In this document: positions 25,601-33,300 of the stretch, piece by piece
Layout: every line of letters begins with the position of its first letter
How positions within the stretch are numbered: position 1 is the stretch's first letter
Source of the DNA: Candidatus Methylomirabilota bacterium
GTDB taxonomy: Bacteria > Methylomirabilota > Methylomirabilia > Rokubacteriales > CSP1-6
Direction: 5' to 3'
DNA: 64,000 nt
Assembly: GCA_035936835.1 (NCBI GenBank)
Contig: DASYVT010000135.1
Location: forward strand, 1 to 64,000
Position numbers and translations under genes: made by a program
The notes under the pieces: model-generated
What the model was told of the DNA's origin: nothing
Databases searched by the model: none
What the model saw: only the letters and a program-made list of their open reading frames with translations

Positions 25601-28187
25601 CCGCGCGCAGGTGGCTGCGCTTGGAGATGCCGCGCCCCCGGGGAATCAGCCCGTTGAGGACCGGCAGGAGCGCCGGGACCGCGATGGTGGCGAGGACGAA
25701 CAGAGTCCACATCGCGGGTGACGTGCCCCGCATGGCCCACGCGGCGACCAATGTGAGAAAAGCGGTCGGGGCCGACAAGGTGCGGCGCAGATTGTCCGCC
25801 ATCTTCCAGCGCCCGATCAGCGGAATCCGCGCCCGGAGAATCCATGGCAGCAGCTGCCAGTCGCCACGCGCCCATCGATGCTGGCGGGCCGCGGCGACGC
25901 CGTAGTGCGAGGGCGCGCTCTCGAACAGCTCGACGTCGGTGACCAGTCCCGCGCGCGCGAACAGCCCCTCGAAGAGATCGTGGCTCAGCAGCGCGTTCTC
26001 CGGCACCCGTCCCGCCAGGGCCGACTCGAACGCGTCCACGTCGTAGATCCCCTTGCCCGTGTAGGAGCCCTCTCCGAAAAGGTCCTGGTAGACGTCGGAC
26101 ACGGTCGCCGCGTACGGGTCGATGCCGGACTGACCTGACGAGAGCTGCTGGAAGATGGAACCCTGGCGCCCCGGCAGGGGCGGCGTGACCCGGGGCTGCA
26201 GCACGCCGTACCCTTCGACGACGCGACCCGTCTTTGAATAAAGCCTCGGCCGATTGAGCGGATGCGCCATCGTACCGACCAGCCGGTTGACGGCGCCTCG
26301 CGGCAGACGTGTGTCCGCGTCGAGGGTGATGACGTAGCGGATGTCCCGCGGCGCCGCGGCGCCGGGGCTCGGAGCCGGCAGAAAGGAGGTATCGGTGGCC
26401 CCTCGAAGCAAGCGGTTCAGCTCGTGGAGCTTGCCCCGCTTGCGTTCCCACCCCATCCAGAGCCCCTCTCGCTCGTTCCAGAGCCGGCGGCGATGGAAGA
26501 GGAGGAATCGGTCGCCGCCATCCGCGGCCGTTCCATGGCGCTGGTTCAACCCCGCGATGCTCTCGCGCGCCGCCGCCAGAAGATCCTCGTCGCCCGACAT
26601 GGTTTCCGTGGGCGCGTCCGTCCAATCGGAGAGGATGGCGAAGCGAAGGTCACCGTCCGAGTTCGCCAGGTAGTGCACTTCCAGCCGCTCCATTTGCTCG
26701 TCGATCTCGGGGCGGGAAGCCAGCAGTGTCGGAACGACGACCATGGTGCGCAGGGTCGGCCCGACGCCATCGCGAAGCTCGAACCGGGGCAGCGAGCCCG
26801 GCTTGACCACCGCTGCGACGAAGCGATTCACCAACGCGATCGCCAGATCCGAGGCCGGGACGGCGGCCAGCAGCCCGAGCACGACGAGAGCCGCCGGTCC
26901 CACCCCGGATGCCCAGGCGGCCATGAGGGGCAGCGCGAGAAGGCCCAGGGTGAGGAGGGCATTCGTACCGACGTACCCGAAGGTTGCCGCCGCGATATAT
27001 GCGCGAAGCAGCCGTCGCGGCATGGAGGTCCGGAAGCCGAGGGTCGCTTCCAGTGCCAGGCGCCCGGCCCCGACGAGATAGAACCCGGGATCATTCCGGC
27101 GGCCGTCGCGCACCTCGCTTCGCGCCGCCTGAACGATCGCCTCACGGGCGACGTCGAACTCGGCGCGGCTCGAGCCTCTTGCGAGCTCCTCGATCGCGTG
27201 CCGGTAGCTGTCGCGCGTCGCGAAGTCCATCGCGGCATAGTTGACGTCCGCCTGGAGCACGCGGTCGACCATGCTGACGCTCTCGAAGAACTCCGTCCAG
27301 TCGAGCGCGGACATCAGGCCCATGCTCATGATCACGTTCCGGACGGTGACGTTCATCGCGGCCTGCCGCTGGTGCTCGACGCGGACGATCTCGTCGGATG
27401 TCGTCCCCTGGGCCGCCAGGCGCCGATCCAGCCATACGAGGGCGGGTGTCACCGCCGGATCCTGGTCGCGGAGTCGCTGGACGAGCTGCACGGCGAAGGC
27501 GGTCTTCAGCGGCGCCTCCTCGAGCTTCCGGAGCGTCCGTGTCGCCGGCCCCGTCTCGTCGCCGCGGAGGCCAAGGAGATCGTCCGCCAGGGCGTCGGCG
27601 TCCTCGCGTGCCGCGCGCCCGCGCAGGATACTCTCCGCGAGGCGCCGGAGATTTTCCACCAGCACGACCCGCAGGGTGATCGCGACCGCCCAGAGCTCGC
27701 CGATGGTCAGCGGCTGGACGCGCTGGTAGGCGAGCACGAATCGGCGGAGAAGGTCCGGATCGAAGCGGCTATCCGTGTGCGCGACGAAGGCCCAGGCGAT
27801 GCCGTAGACGCGCGGATAGCCGGCGAAAGGCCCGCCGGCCAGCTTGGGCAGCTCGCGATAGAAGCCCGCCGGCAGGTCGTCGCGGATCTCGCGCAGCTGC
27901 TCGTCCACGATATGAAAGTTGTCGACGAGCCATTCCGCCGCCGGCACGATCGAGCGTTCTTCGCGGATCGCCTTGGCGACCGCGCGATACGTCTCGCGCA
28001 ACACGCGCCCGTTGTCCTGGACGCGCGGGAGCAGTGGACGTCCCCTGACGAATCCGCTGAGGACGGGCTGGGCGGCCGCCAGGCTCTCGGCGTGCTGCTC
28101 GAAGCGCTCGACACCGAAGAGCTCCGCCCGGATCGGCTCTTCGAGCGTCTCGGGGGTCAGCTCCATCGACCGATGAGCGGCTGCCAT
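19674..28187 (-). CDS. ndvB: Cyclic beta-1,2-glucan synthase (GT84/GH94)
   Basis: 2837 residues, the length expected for NdvB/ChvB/Cgs. In order: an N-terminal soluble region (1-400); two membrane helices (about 405-445); the GT84 glycosyltransferase with the TLDADTRLP motif (about 620) and QHRWARGDWQLLPW (about 775); a membrane bundle (about 800-965); a glycoamylase-like domain (about 1230-1530); and a C-terminal GH94 phosphorylase region with GTGDWNDGMNRVG (about 2510). The enzyme initiates, elongates, trims by phosphorolysis and cyclises beta-1,2-glucan from UDP-glucose at the inner membrane. Periplasmic cyclic glucans act in osmotic adaptation and host interaction. ATG 28187 has CAGGGAGATCC upstream. 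No export ABC transporter (NdvA) is visible in this window. Confidence 0.96.
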   Translation of the reverse strand: MAAAHRSMELTPETLEEPIRAELFGVERFEQHAESLAAAQPVLSGFVRGRPLLPRVQDNGRVLRETYRAVAKAIREERSIVPAAEWLVDNFHIVDEQLREIRDDLPAGFYRELPKLAGGPFAGYPRVYGIAWAFVAHTDSRFDPDLLRRFVLAYQRVQPLTIGELWAVAITLRVVLVENLRRLAESILRGRAAREDADALADDLLGLRGDETGPATRTLRKLEEAPLKTAFAVQLVQRLRDQDPAVTPALVWLDRRLAAQGTTSDEIVRVEHQRQAAMNVTVRNVIMSMGLMSALDWTEFFESVSMVDRVLQADVNYAAMDFATRDSYRHAIEELARGSSRAEFDVAREAIVQAARSEVRDGRRNDPGFYLVGAGRLALEATLGFRTSMPRRLLRAYIAAATFGYVGTNALLTLGLLALPLMAAWASGVGPAALVVLGLLAAVPASDLAIALVNRFVAAVVKPGSLPRFELRDGVGPTLRTMVVVPTLLASRPEIDEQMERLEVHYLANSDGDLRFAILSDWTDAPTETMSGDEDLLAAARESIAGLNQRHGTAADGGDRFLLFHRRRLWNEREGLWMGWERKRGKLHELNRLLRGATDTSFLPAPSPGAAAPRDIRYVITLDADTRLPRGAVNRLVGTMAHPLNRPRLYSKTGRVVEGYGVLQPRVTPPLPGRQGSIFQQLSSGQSGIDPYAATVSDVYQDLFGEGSYTGKGIYDVDAFESALAGRVPENALLSHDLFEGLFARAGLVTDVELFESAPSHYGVAAARQHRWARGDWQLLPWILRARIPLIGRWKMADNLRRTLSAPTAFLTLVAAWAMRGTSPAMWTLFVLATIAVPALLPVLNGLIPRGRGISKRSHLRAVGRDLLHAVSQTAFVITMLAHQAWLMSDAIVRTLVRVYVTHRHLLEWVTAAQARSGLGLDLWGFYRRMGGGLALTLCAAAIVGWRRPEVLAAVVPFLLLWIASPAVARWVSSPRLAARTSPLSAADARALRLIARRTWRFFTTFVGPEDHSLPPDNFQEDPKPVVAHRTSSTNLGLYLLSTVAARDFGWIGTLDAVDRLEATLQTMQRLERFRGHFFNWYDTTDLRPLDPRYVSSVDSGNLAGHLIALGQACREIIERPLLPQTALAGIEDVALLVRESARALAAGRRTGSVTRHRLDEALDAVLAAVKEVPEAAEWSARLAGLKAHARAVTDLARGLVEDDRRSSPSEEPSEEVIVWALALHATVESHTRDLDGTSPMSELLIQRLTNLAQSVEAVARGMEFGFLFDPVRKLFSIGYRVPDGSLDSGYYDLLASEARLTSFVVIAKGDVPVSHWFRLGRALTPVEQDSVLVSWSGSMFEYLMPALVMRAPAGSLLDQTCQLVVRRQISYGAERGVPWGVSESGYNARDLEMTYQYSNFGVPGLGLRRGLSDDVVVAPYATALAAMIDPGAAVRNFQRLAEAGGSGIYGFYEALDYTPSRLPENAEVAVVRAYMAHHQGMSLVALDNVLHGGIMRARFHSEPLVQATDLLLQERTPRDVAVARPPAEDVMTVGDAREFVPPVVRRFTTPHGALPRTHLLSNGRYAVMVTAAGGGYSRWRGIAVTRWREDVTRDVGGTYVYLRDAHSGQVWSAGYQPAGREPDRYEVVFSEDRARIARQDGSITTTLDVLVSPEDDAEVRRVSVMNLGTRTREIELTSYAEVVLVPPAADAAHPAFSNLFVQTECLPELDVVLATRRPRSPDEPRLWLAHVVAVEGETVGDLQWETDRARFLGRGRGVRIPLSLIEGRALSNTVGSVLDPIVSLRRRVRIPPGVTVRVSFSTMVAPSRVEALGLAEKYRDAVTFDRAATLAWTQAQVQLHHLSIGPDEAHLFQSLARRVLFLDRTLRPSADVLTRDTGGPAALWPHGISGDIPIVLVQIDDPDDVGIVRQLLRAHEYWRMKQLAVDLVILNERAPSYVQDLQSLLETLVRTSQSAAAHDGHAPHGSVYILRSDRITPSQHDALLTVARAVLSNRRGTLAEQITREQRPDAPPIAPLRRPPVTKPLPDLPLPRPELELFNGLGGFAADGREYVTILEGEQATPAPWINVISNPVFGFQVSESGSGYTWSANSRENQLTPWSNDPVNDAPGEAIYVRDEESGELWSPTALPIREAGQPYTARHGQGYSRFDYVSHGISLELLQFVPLEDPIKVSRLTVRNASGRTRRLSVTAYVEWVLGVSRSASAPFMVTEIDPDTKAMIARNTWASDFAGRVAFADLGGAQTAWTGDRTEFLGRNGVLERPAALIREGRLSGRVGPGLDPCGALQTILELRAGEHADVVFFLGQAATREEAGALIARYRTADLDRVLRAVEARWDEVLGAVQVRTPDRSMDLLLNRWLLYQTLACRVWSRSAFYQAGGAYGFRDQLQDVMALSVATPGIAREHFLRAAARQFVEGDVQHWWHPPSGRGVRTRISDDAVWLPYAVLHYLDTTGDAAVLDEVVSFLEGPTLATGQDESYFQPGVSSEQGTLFEHCARALDRALAVGAHGLPLIGTGDWNDGMNRVGREGRGESVWLGWFLHATLREFAPVAEGRGDQARAAAWREHAGALKVSLEAQAWDGDWYRRAYFDDGTPLGSTKSEECRIDSIAQSWGVISGAAEPARAARAMAAVDEHLIRRDEGLMVLLAPPFDRTAVDPGYIKSYPPGIRENGGQYTHAALWSVIAFATLGEGDKAYGLFSLLNPINHANTRAKADRYRVEPYVVAADVYAERAHVGRGGWTWYTGSAGWMYRAGLEWLLGFRVRGEFLHLDPCIPRGWPRFEIVFQYRSARYELTVENPRGVSRGVSSVEVDGASLASGGGPLRLTDDGATHSVRVVLG

Positions 28188-28518
28188 GGATCTCCCTGTC
28201 GTGCCCTGAGCGTGAGCCGCGAGAAACGGTGGCGGCGCCGAAGGAAGACCGTGAACTGCCCGAGAATTCGAGAGGGTGGCGGGGGCGCCCGGCCCCGCAC
28301 AGCGCGTCTTCGAGAGGGCAACAGTGTACAGGAAGCCTCTGCCCCGCGCGGCTCGAAACTAAGAGCACCGCCGGGATGCAGATGTGTCCTGATCCTTGTG
28401 TCTGGCCCGGCCGTCGGTTCGTCGCGGGCCTCCCTCCTCACCAGACCTCAACTCTGCTTCACTCGTCCGCGATCCAGAAACTGCCATTCCCTGCGGGAGT
28501 CTTGTCTGGAGGCTCACC
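28188..28518. other. Gene-free stretch upstream of the glucan synthase
   Basis: Nothing recognisable as a gene on either strand. It must hold the leftward promoter of the glucan synthase and the rightward promoter of the RRM remnant. No copy of the shared palindrome is present. Confidence 0.5.
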
Positions 28519-28692
28519 ATGGCGCACACACTCTTCATCGGAGGCTTGGCCAATTCCACGTCGAACGAACGCCTGCGCGAGCTGTTCGCGGCGGCCGGGG
28601 GCGTCGAATCGGCCGCAGTCGTGATGGATCGTGACACCAGGCGCGTAGCCCGTTCTGCTGCATGGCAGCGAGATGCGCGCCGCGGACCATGA
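28519..28692 (+). pseudogene. RRM RNA-binding protein, truncated
   Basis: The frame opens with MAHTLFIGGLANSTSNERLR (RNP2 is LFIGGLA) and ELFAAAGGVESAAVVMDRDT, the first half of a bacterial single-RRM protein. Where RNP1 (RGFGFVE) should follow, the sequence changes to unrelated residues and stops at 57 residues, so RNA binding is lost. A second short frame (28673-28783, ending FDMGDDDPL) follows in another phase and is not recognised. The ribosome-binding site GGAGGCTCACC-ATGG is identical to that of the TraR/DksA gene. Confidence 0.72.
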
Positions 28693-28961
28693 GCTCGATG
28701 ACTGGCGCACCAGCGCCTGGGACGACAGCACCGAGGGCACAGGCCGGCCGCGCTTTGACATGGGCGACGACGACCCCCTCTAGCTTCGCCTTTCCGGCTC
28801 CGCGCTGATCGGCCGTTCTTGGAGGCTTCCGGTCTCAACGACGTCAGAATTTAGAATAAATTTATGAGACCTTCTTGATTGTCCGAAAGACATTTGTGGG
28901 AAGATGAGTTGGTTCGCCGCGGCGCGCACAGGTATCGCGGCTGGAAAGGAAGGAGCCAAGG

Positions 28962-29564
28962 ATGGAAAGCTCGATACCGCAGGTGTTCTTGACCCAACAC
29001 GCTCACGTCCACGCCGCCACGACGCCGGGGGCGCCGAGCAGACAGGATTCCATCCTGGCGGGACTTACTGACGCCCAGTTGCGCCAGTGTCTCGAGCACC
29101 ACAATTCCATTGTGTGGCTACTGTGGCACATCGCCCGGGTTGAGGACTTGACGATCAACACCGGCGTGCGCGGTGTACCGGAGGTGATCGACCGTGGGAA
29201 CTGGCAGGCACGGCTCGGGGTGACACGGCGGGATATAGGTACCGGCATGAGCGCCGAAGAGGTTGCCCAATTCAGCGCCCAAGTCGACGTGGCGGCCGTG
29301 CGTGCGTATCGGGCCGCCGTGGCGCAAGAAACACGGTCTGGCTTAACCGCGAGCGACTTTGACGACCTTGACAAACCGGTGGCTGGAGCGGGTCAGCGGG
29401 CTCTCGCCTCCGGCCACCTGGGCCCGGGAGCCGAATACGTCGCCGAACTTATGACGACACGACCGCGGTGGTTCCTGCTCTGCGTTGAGGCGATTGGCCA
29501 CAGCTATGAACACTTGGGTGAAGCGGATCACGTGGCTCGGCTACTCGGTCGCCCCGGGAATTGA
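28962..29564 (+). CDS. DinB-fold protein
   Basis: 200 residues. The four-helix DinB/YfiT-type metal site is suggested by HNSIVWLLWHIARVED near residue 50 and by IGHSYEHLGEADHV near the C-terminus (first His in the N-terminal helix, paired His at the end). DinB-superfamily proteins include thiol-dependent S-transferases and stress-induced proteins; the substrate cannot be read. ATG 28962 follows AAGGAAGGAGCC. An AT-rich stretch at 28850-28900, unusual for this DNA, probably holds its promoter. A perfect hairpin follows the stop. Confidence 0.82.
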   Translation: MESSIPQVFLTQHAHVHAATTPGAPSRQDSILAGLTDAQLRQCLEHHNSIVWLLWHIARVEDLTINTGVRGVPEVIDRGNWQARLGVTRRDIGTGMSAEEVAQFSAQVDVAAVRAYRAAVAQETRSGLTASDFDDLDKPVAGAGQRALASGHLGPGAEYVAELMTTRPRWFLLCVEAIGHSYEHLGEADHVARLLGRPGN

Positions 29565-29571
29565 CGGTGTT

Positions 29572-29594
29572 GCCCAGCACCCATGGTGCTGGGC
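29572..29594 (+). terminator. Hairpin after the DinB-fold gene
   Basis: A perfect 10-bp stem GCCCAGCACC / GGTGCTGGGC with a 3-nt loop begins 7 bp after the stop codon. There is no T run. Confidence 0.6.
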
Positions 29595-29785
29595 GTAAGC
29601 TGGCGGAGGGCCGGAAATCTCGAGCACCCGCACCCTCGAGTCTGGCCAAGGCCAGTGTTCTCAGTCCACGCCCAGCGCCCGCACGAATGACCCTCGTTAC
29701 ACGACGTTGCTTGATGGTGTACGTAATGTTCGAGAACTGTGAGAAGGCAGGTCCCGACGGAAGACCCTCGGGCGCGGCGGGCCAT

Positions 29786-29849
29786 GACTGAGAACGGGCA
29801 TTATGTTATCTACGCCCTCTGTCCCCCTGCGGTATTGGACCAGGGTCCA
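29786..29849 (-). promoter_or_regulatory. Palindrome copy fused to an IS-end-like sequence
   Basis: TGGACC-AG-GGTCCA lies at 29836-29849. Read leftward, TAGATA (29812-29807) is 23 nt away, but these bases also belong to copy 3 of the IS-end-like sequence (29786-29816). No gene follows on the left. The copy is probably an operator separated from its gene by an insertion. The rest of 29595-29862 shows no gene. Confidence 0.45.
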
Positions 29850-29862
29850 ATGACGCGCGGCG

Positions 29863-30345
29863 CTACTTCGCTTTCGTGGTCGCCTTGATGCTCTCCAGGT
29901 GCTCGTAGACGTGGTCGATCAGGATCTCCTGGATCGCCTGCGCGGCCGTCACAGGCGGCGTCCCGACCAGGAGTGTTCCGCTCCGGTCGAGCTCGGCATC
30001 GCTGAGCCCGCGCACCATGGCGACCGCCTGTGCGCCGTTTGTCTGCAGGAGTGCGAGCGTCGCGGCCTTCGTGACGTTGGCGTGCTCCCTGGCGTGCCTC
30101 GCATTGCCCTCGTCGATCATTTCCATCGTGAGAGGCGGCACGGGCTGGCCCTTGGCGATCATCTGGACGAACCCGGCCTCCTCCGCATGCGACTCGGCGA
30201 CGTGATGGGCGACCACGCCGACAGACCACTGCTCGGCTGACGCCACCGTCTTCCACTCGGCATCGCTCAGCCGCTCGACTGCCGCGTTGATCTCGCGACA
30301 GGACTGATCGAGCTTGCTGGCCAGCTGTTCGGCTCGTGCTCCCAT
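29863..30345 (-). CDS. DinB/maleylpyruvate isomerase-like protein
   Basis: 160 residues of helical composition. Metal-ligand candidates are the His in WSVGVVAHHVAESHAEEAGF and in LIDHVYEHLESIKATTKAK at the C-terminus, the two-end His pattern of the DinB_2/mycothiol-dependent isomerase superfamily. Thiol cofactor and substrate are unknown. It is the second DinB-fold protein within 1.5 kb but is not closely similar to the first. ATG 30345 follows CAGGAGGCAGCC. Confidence 0.82.
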   Translation of the reverse strand: MGARAEQLASKLDQSCREINAAVERLSDAEWKTVASAEQWSVGVVAHHVAESHAEEAGFVQMIAKGQPVPPLTMEMIDEGNARHAREHANVTKAATLALLQTNGAQAVAMVRGLSDAELDRSGTLLVGTPPVTAAQAIQEILIDHVYEHLESIKATTKAK

Positions 30346-30381
30346 GGCTGCCTCCTGTGTCTGGTGAACGCCAACGCCCGG

Positions 30382-33300
30382 TTAATTTCCGACGCGACCG
30401 GCCCAGAACGCCATCCCGAGCTCCTCGAAGATCCGCTGCGCCGCCGCGAGCTGCTGCGCGGCCGTCGCCTTCTCACCGAGACGCGCCGCGATCCTTCCGA
30501 GAGCGGCGTGGCAGTGGCCGATCTCGGGGGGCACTCCGATCTCGACCGCCACCGCGAGGGCCTCCTCGGCGCGCTGCCGGGCCACGGCCTCCTCGCCCTC
30601 ACCGACCAGAACCTCTGCCTCCAGCCGCAGGAGCGGGGCGCGATAGCCGCGCGCGTCGCGCGCGGCGACCTCCGCCAGGCCCCGCACGATATGCTGCCGC
30701 GCCTCGGCGGGCCGACCGGCGGCGAGATACGCGGCCGCCGTCACCGTCCCGTAGCGCGTCCACTGCAGCAGTGCGCCCGCCGGCCGTTCGAGTCCTCGCG
30801 CGAGGCATTCGAGGCCGCGGGCGTGATTGCCGGTGAGGAGTGCGGCCCAGGCGAGATAAACCGCGTTGGCGCAGATGCCATGGACGAGGTCGTGCTCCTG
30901 GGCGATCGCGAGGCCGCGCTCGAGGACCGGGATCGCGTTCTCCACGTCGCCCCGCATGATGTGCACGTAACCCAGGAAGGCATTCGCGATCGAGAGACTG
31001 GAGACGTGATGGATTTCCATGGCCATCCGGAGGGCCTCGGTGGCTGACGCGAGCGCGGTGTCGAAGCGTCCGAGCGCGGCGTGCGCCTCCGACCGCCACC
31101 CGCAAAGGCTCACGTAGATCGGGTAGACGAGACCCGGCTCCCTGGCGCCCTCCACGGCGGTCGCGAAGAGCGCGATGCCGACATCGAACTCCTCGACCGC
31201 CTCCTCGACGCGCCCGAGGTCCCGACAGGCCACCGCCTCGATGAACCGCGCGTAGCTCCGGGTCCTGAGATCCGACGCGTCGGCACAGGTGGCCGCCTCC
31301 CGGGCGCGATCGATGGCCGACTGCAGCGTGCCGGGAATGTTCCCCGTGAAGGCGATCGCTTGCGCCTGGCGGACCTGCACGCGGGCGAGCCGTGGACCGT
31401 CCCCCAAGGCGCGCGCGAGGGCTTCCACCTTGGTGCCGAGCTCGCCGAGCCCGTCAAGTCGGCTCGCCGAGATCCGGGTGGACCACAGATCGAGATAGGC
31501 GTCGAGCTCGAGGCCACGGTCCGCCGCCTCGCCCAGATGATGGAGCGCGTCGAGACTCGCCTCGTAGAACGTCATCGCCGTCACGTACCGCGCTTCCGCC
31601 TGCGCCGTGGCCCCTGCCCGGTAGAGATAGGACGCCGCGGGCGCCCACATCTCGCCCCGCACCGCGTGATGGGCCAGCACCTCGACCTTCTCCGGGGCGT
31701 GGTCCGCGACGCGCTGCTCGAGGACGCCGAGGACGCTCGCGTGGAGCCGGCGCCGGCGCTCGCGCAGGACGCCCTGGTACCCCACCTCCAGGGTGAGGGC
31801 ATGCGCGAACGTGTACTCGAGCTCCGGGAAGAGGTTCGTCTCGAAGAGGAACTCGGCGGCCTGGAGCTGGGCCAGCCCGCGCCGGAGCTCGAGAGCGGGC
31901 GTCTCCGCGATGGCCTCGAGAAGGGCGACCGGCACGGTCTTGCCGATGACGGCTGCTGACTGGAGCAGGTGCTTGACCGCGGGCGGAAGCCGGTCGATGC
32001 GGGCCGCGAGCACCGCCTGGACGGTGGCGGGGACCTGGATCGTCTCGACCGGCCTGGCGAGTGTGAAGGCGCCCCGGTCCCCGACGATCACGTGCGTCTC
32101 GACGAGCGTACGCACGCTCTCCTCGAGGAAGAAGGGATTGCCCTCCGTGCGGTCGATGAGCAAGCGCTTCAGCGCATCGAGCGGGCGAGCCGCGCCGATG
32201 AGGGCGTCGAGCAGCGCCGCCGCGCCTTCACCCGTGAGGGGGTCGATCCGGAGCTGCGTGTAATAGCTCTTGCCGCCCCAGCCGTGCTGGTACTCGGGCC
32301 GGTAGTTGACGAGCAGGAGGACACGGGCGGTGGGCAGGCTCTCCACCAGACTCTCGAGCAGCGCCTGCGTCTCGTCGTCGATCCAGTGCAGATCCTCGAA
32401 GAGGAGCAGGACGGGCTGGACCTGGCTCTCGCGAAGGATGAGGTGCTTGCCGGCGTCGAGGGTCCGCTGCCGGCGCTCGGCGGCCCCGAGCGACTCCCAC
32501 TGACCGTCGGCGACGGGCACACCGAACAGCGACAGGAACGCGGGCAGCGCGCCACGGAGCTGCTCGTCGAGGGTGAACAGCTTGCCTGTGATCTTTTCCC
32601 GGATGGCGCGGGGCTCGTCGCGGTCCTCGACCTTGAAGTACGCGCGGAGCAGATCGATGACCGGAAGATAGGCGGTCGCCTTGCCGTAGGAGACGGAGGC
32701 GGATTCCAGGATGAGCCACCCCTCCGTGCGATGCGAGCGGGTGAACTCCCAGTACAGACGCGACTTCCCCACGCCGGGCTCCCCCACCACGGCCACGACC
32801 TGCCCGTGCCCGGATCTGGCGCGCCCGAGCGCCCGGTCGAGCTGCTCGAGCTCCGGGTCGCGCCCGACGAAGCGCGTAAGGCCGCGCGCCGCCGCCGCGT
32901 GCAGACGAGACCGGATCGGCGAGGCGCCCGTCACCTCGTACACCTCGAGGGGCACCTCCAGGCCCTTGACCGACCGCGGCCCGAGTGACCGGGTGAGGAC
33001 GTAGCCCTCGACCAGCCTCAGCGTCTCCGACGGCACGAGGATCGATCCCGGCATGGCCATCTGCTCCATGCGGGCGGCGAGGTGGGTGGTCTGCCCGACA
33101 GCCGTGTAGTCCATGTGGAGGTCGTTCCCGATGGAGCGCACCACCACCTCGCCCGAGTTGAGGCCGACACGGATGTGGATCGGGAGCCCGCGGTCGCGGT
33201 GCAGCTCCTCGGCGTACGCCTTCACCGTTTCCTGCATCCGGAGCGCCGCGTAACACGCGCGCACGGCATGGTCCTCGTGAGCGAGAGGCGCGCCGAAGAG

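Noticed and set aside
22293-28634. Plus-strand ORFs of 923 and 790 codons
   Set aside because: They are antisense to the cyclic glucan synthase, whose protein matches its family over its whole length. Their composition is low-complexity Arg/Gly/Pro.
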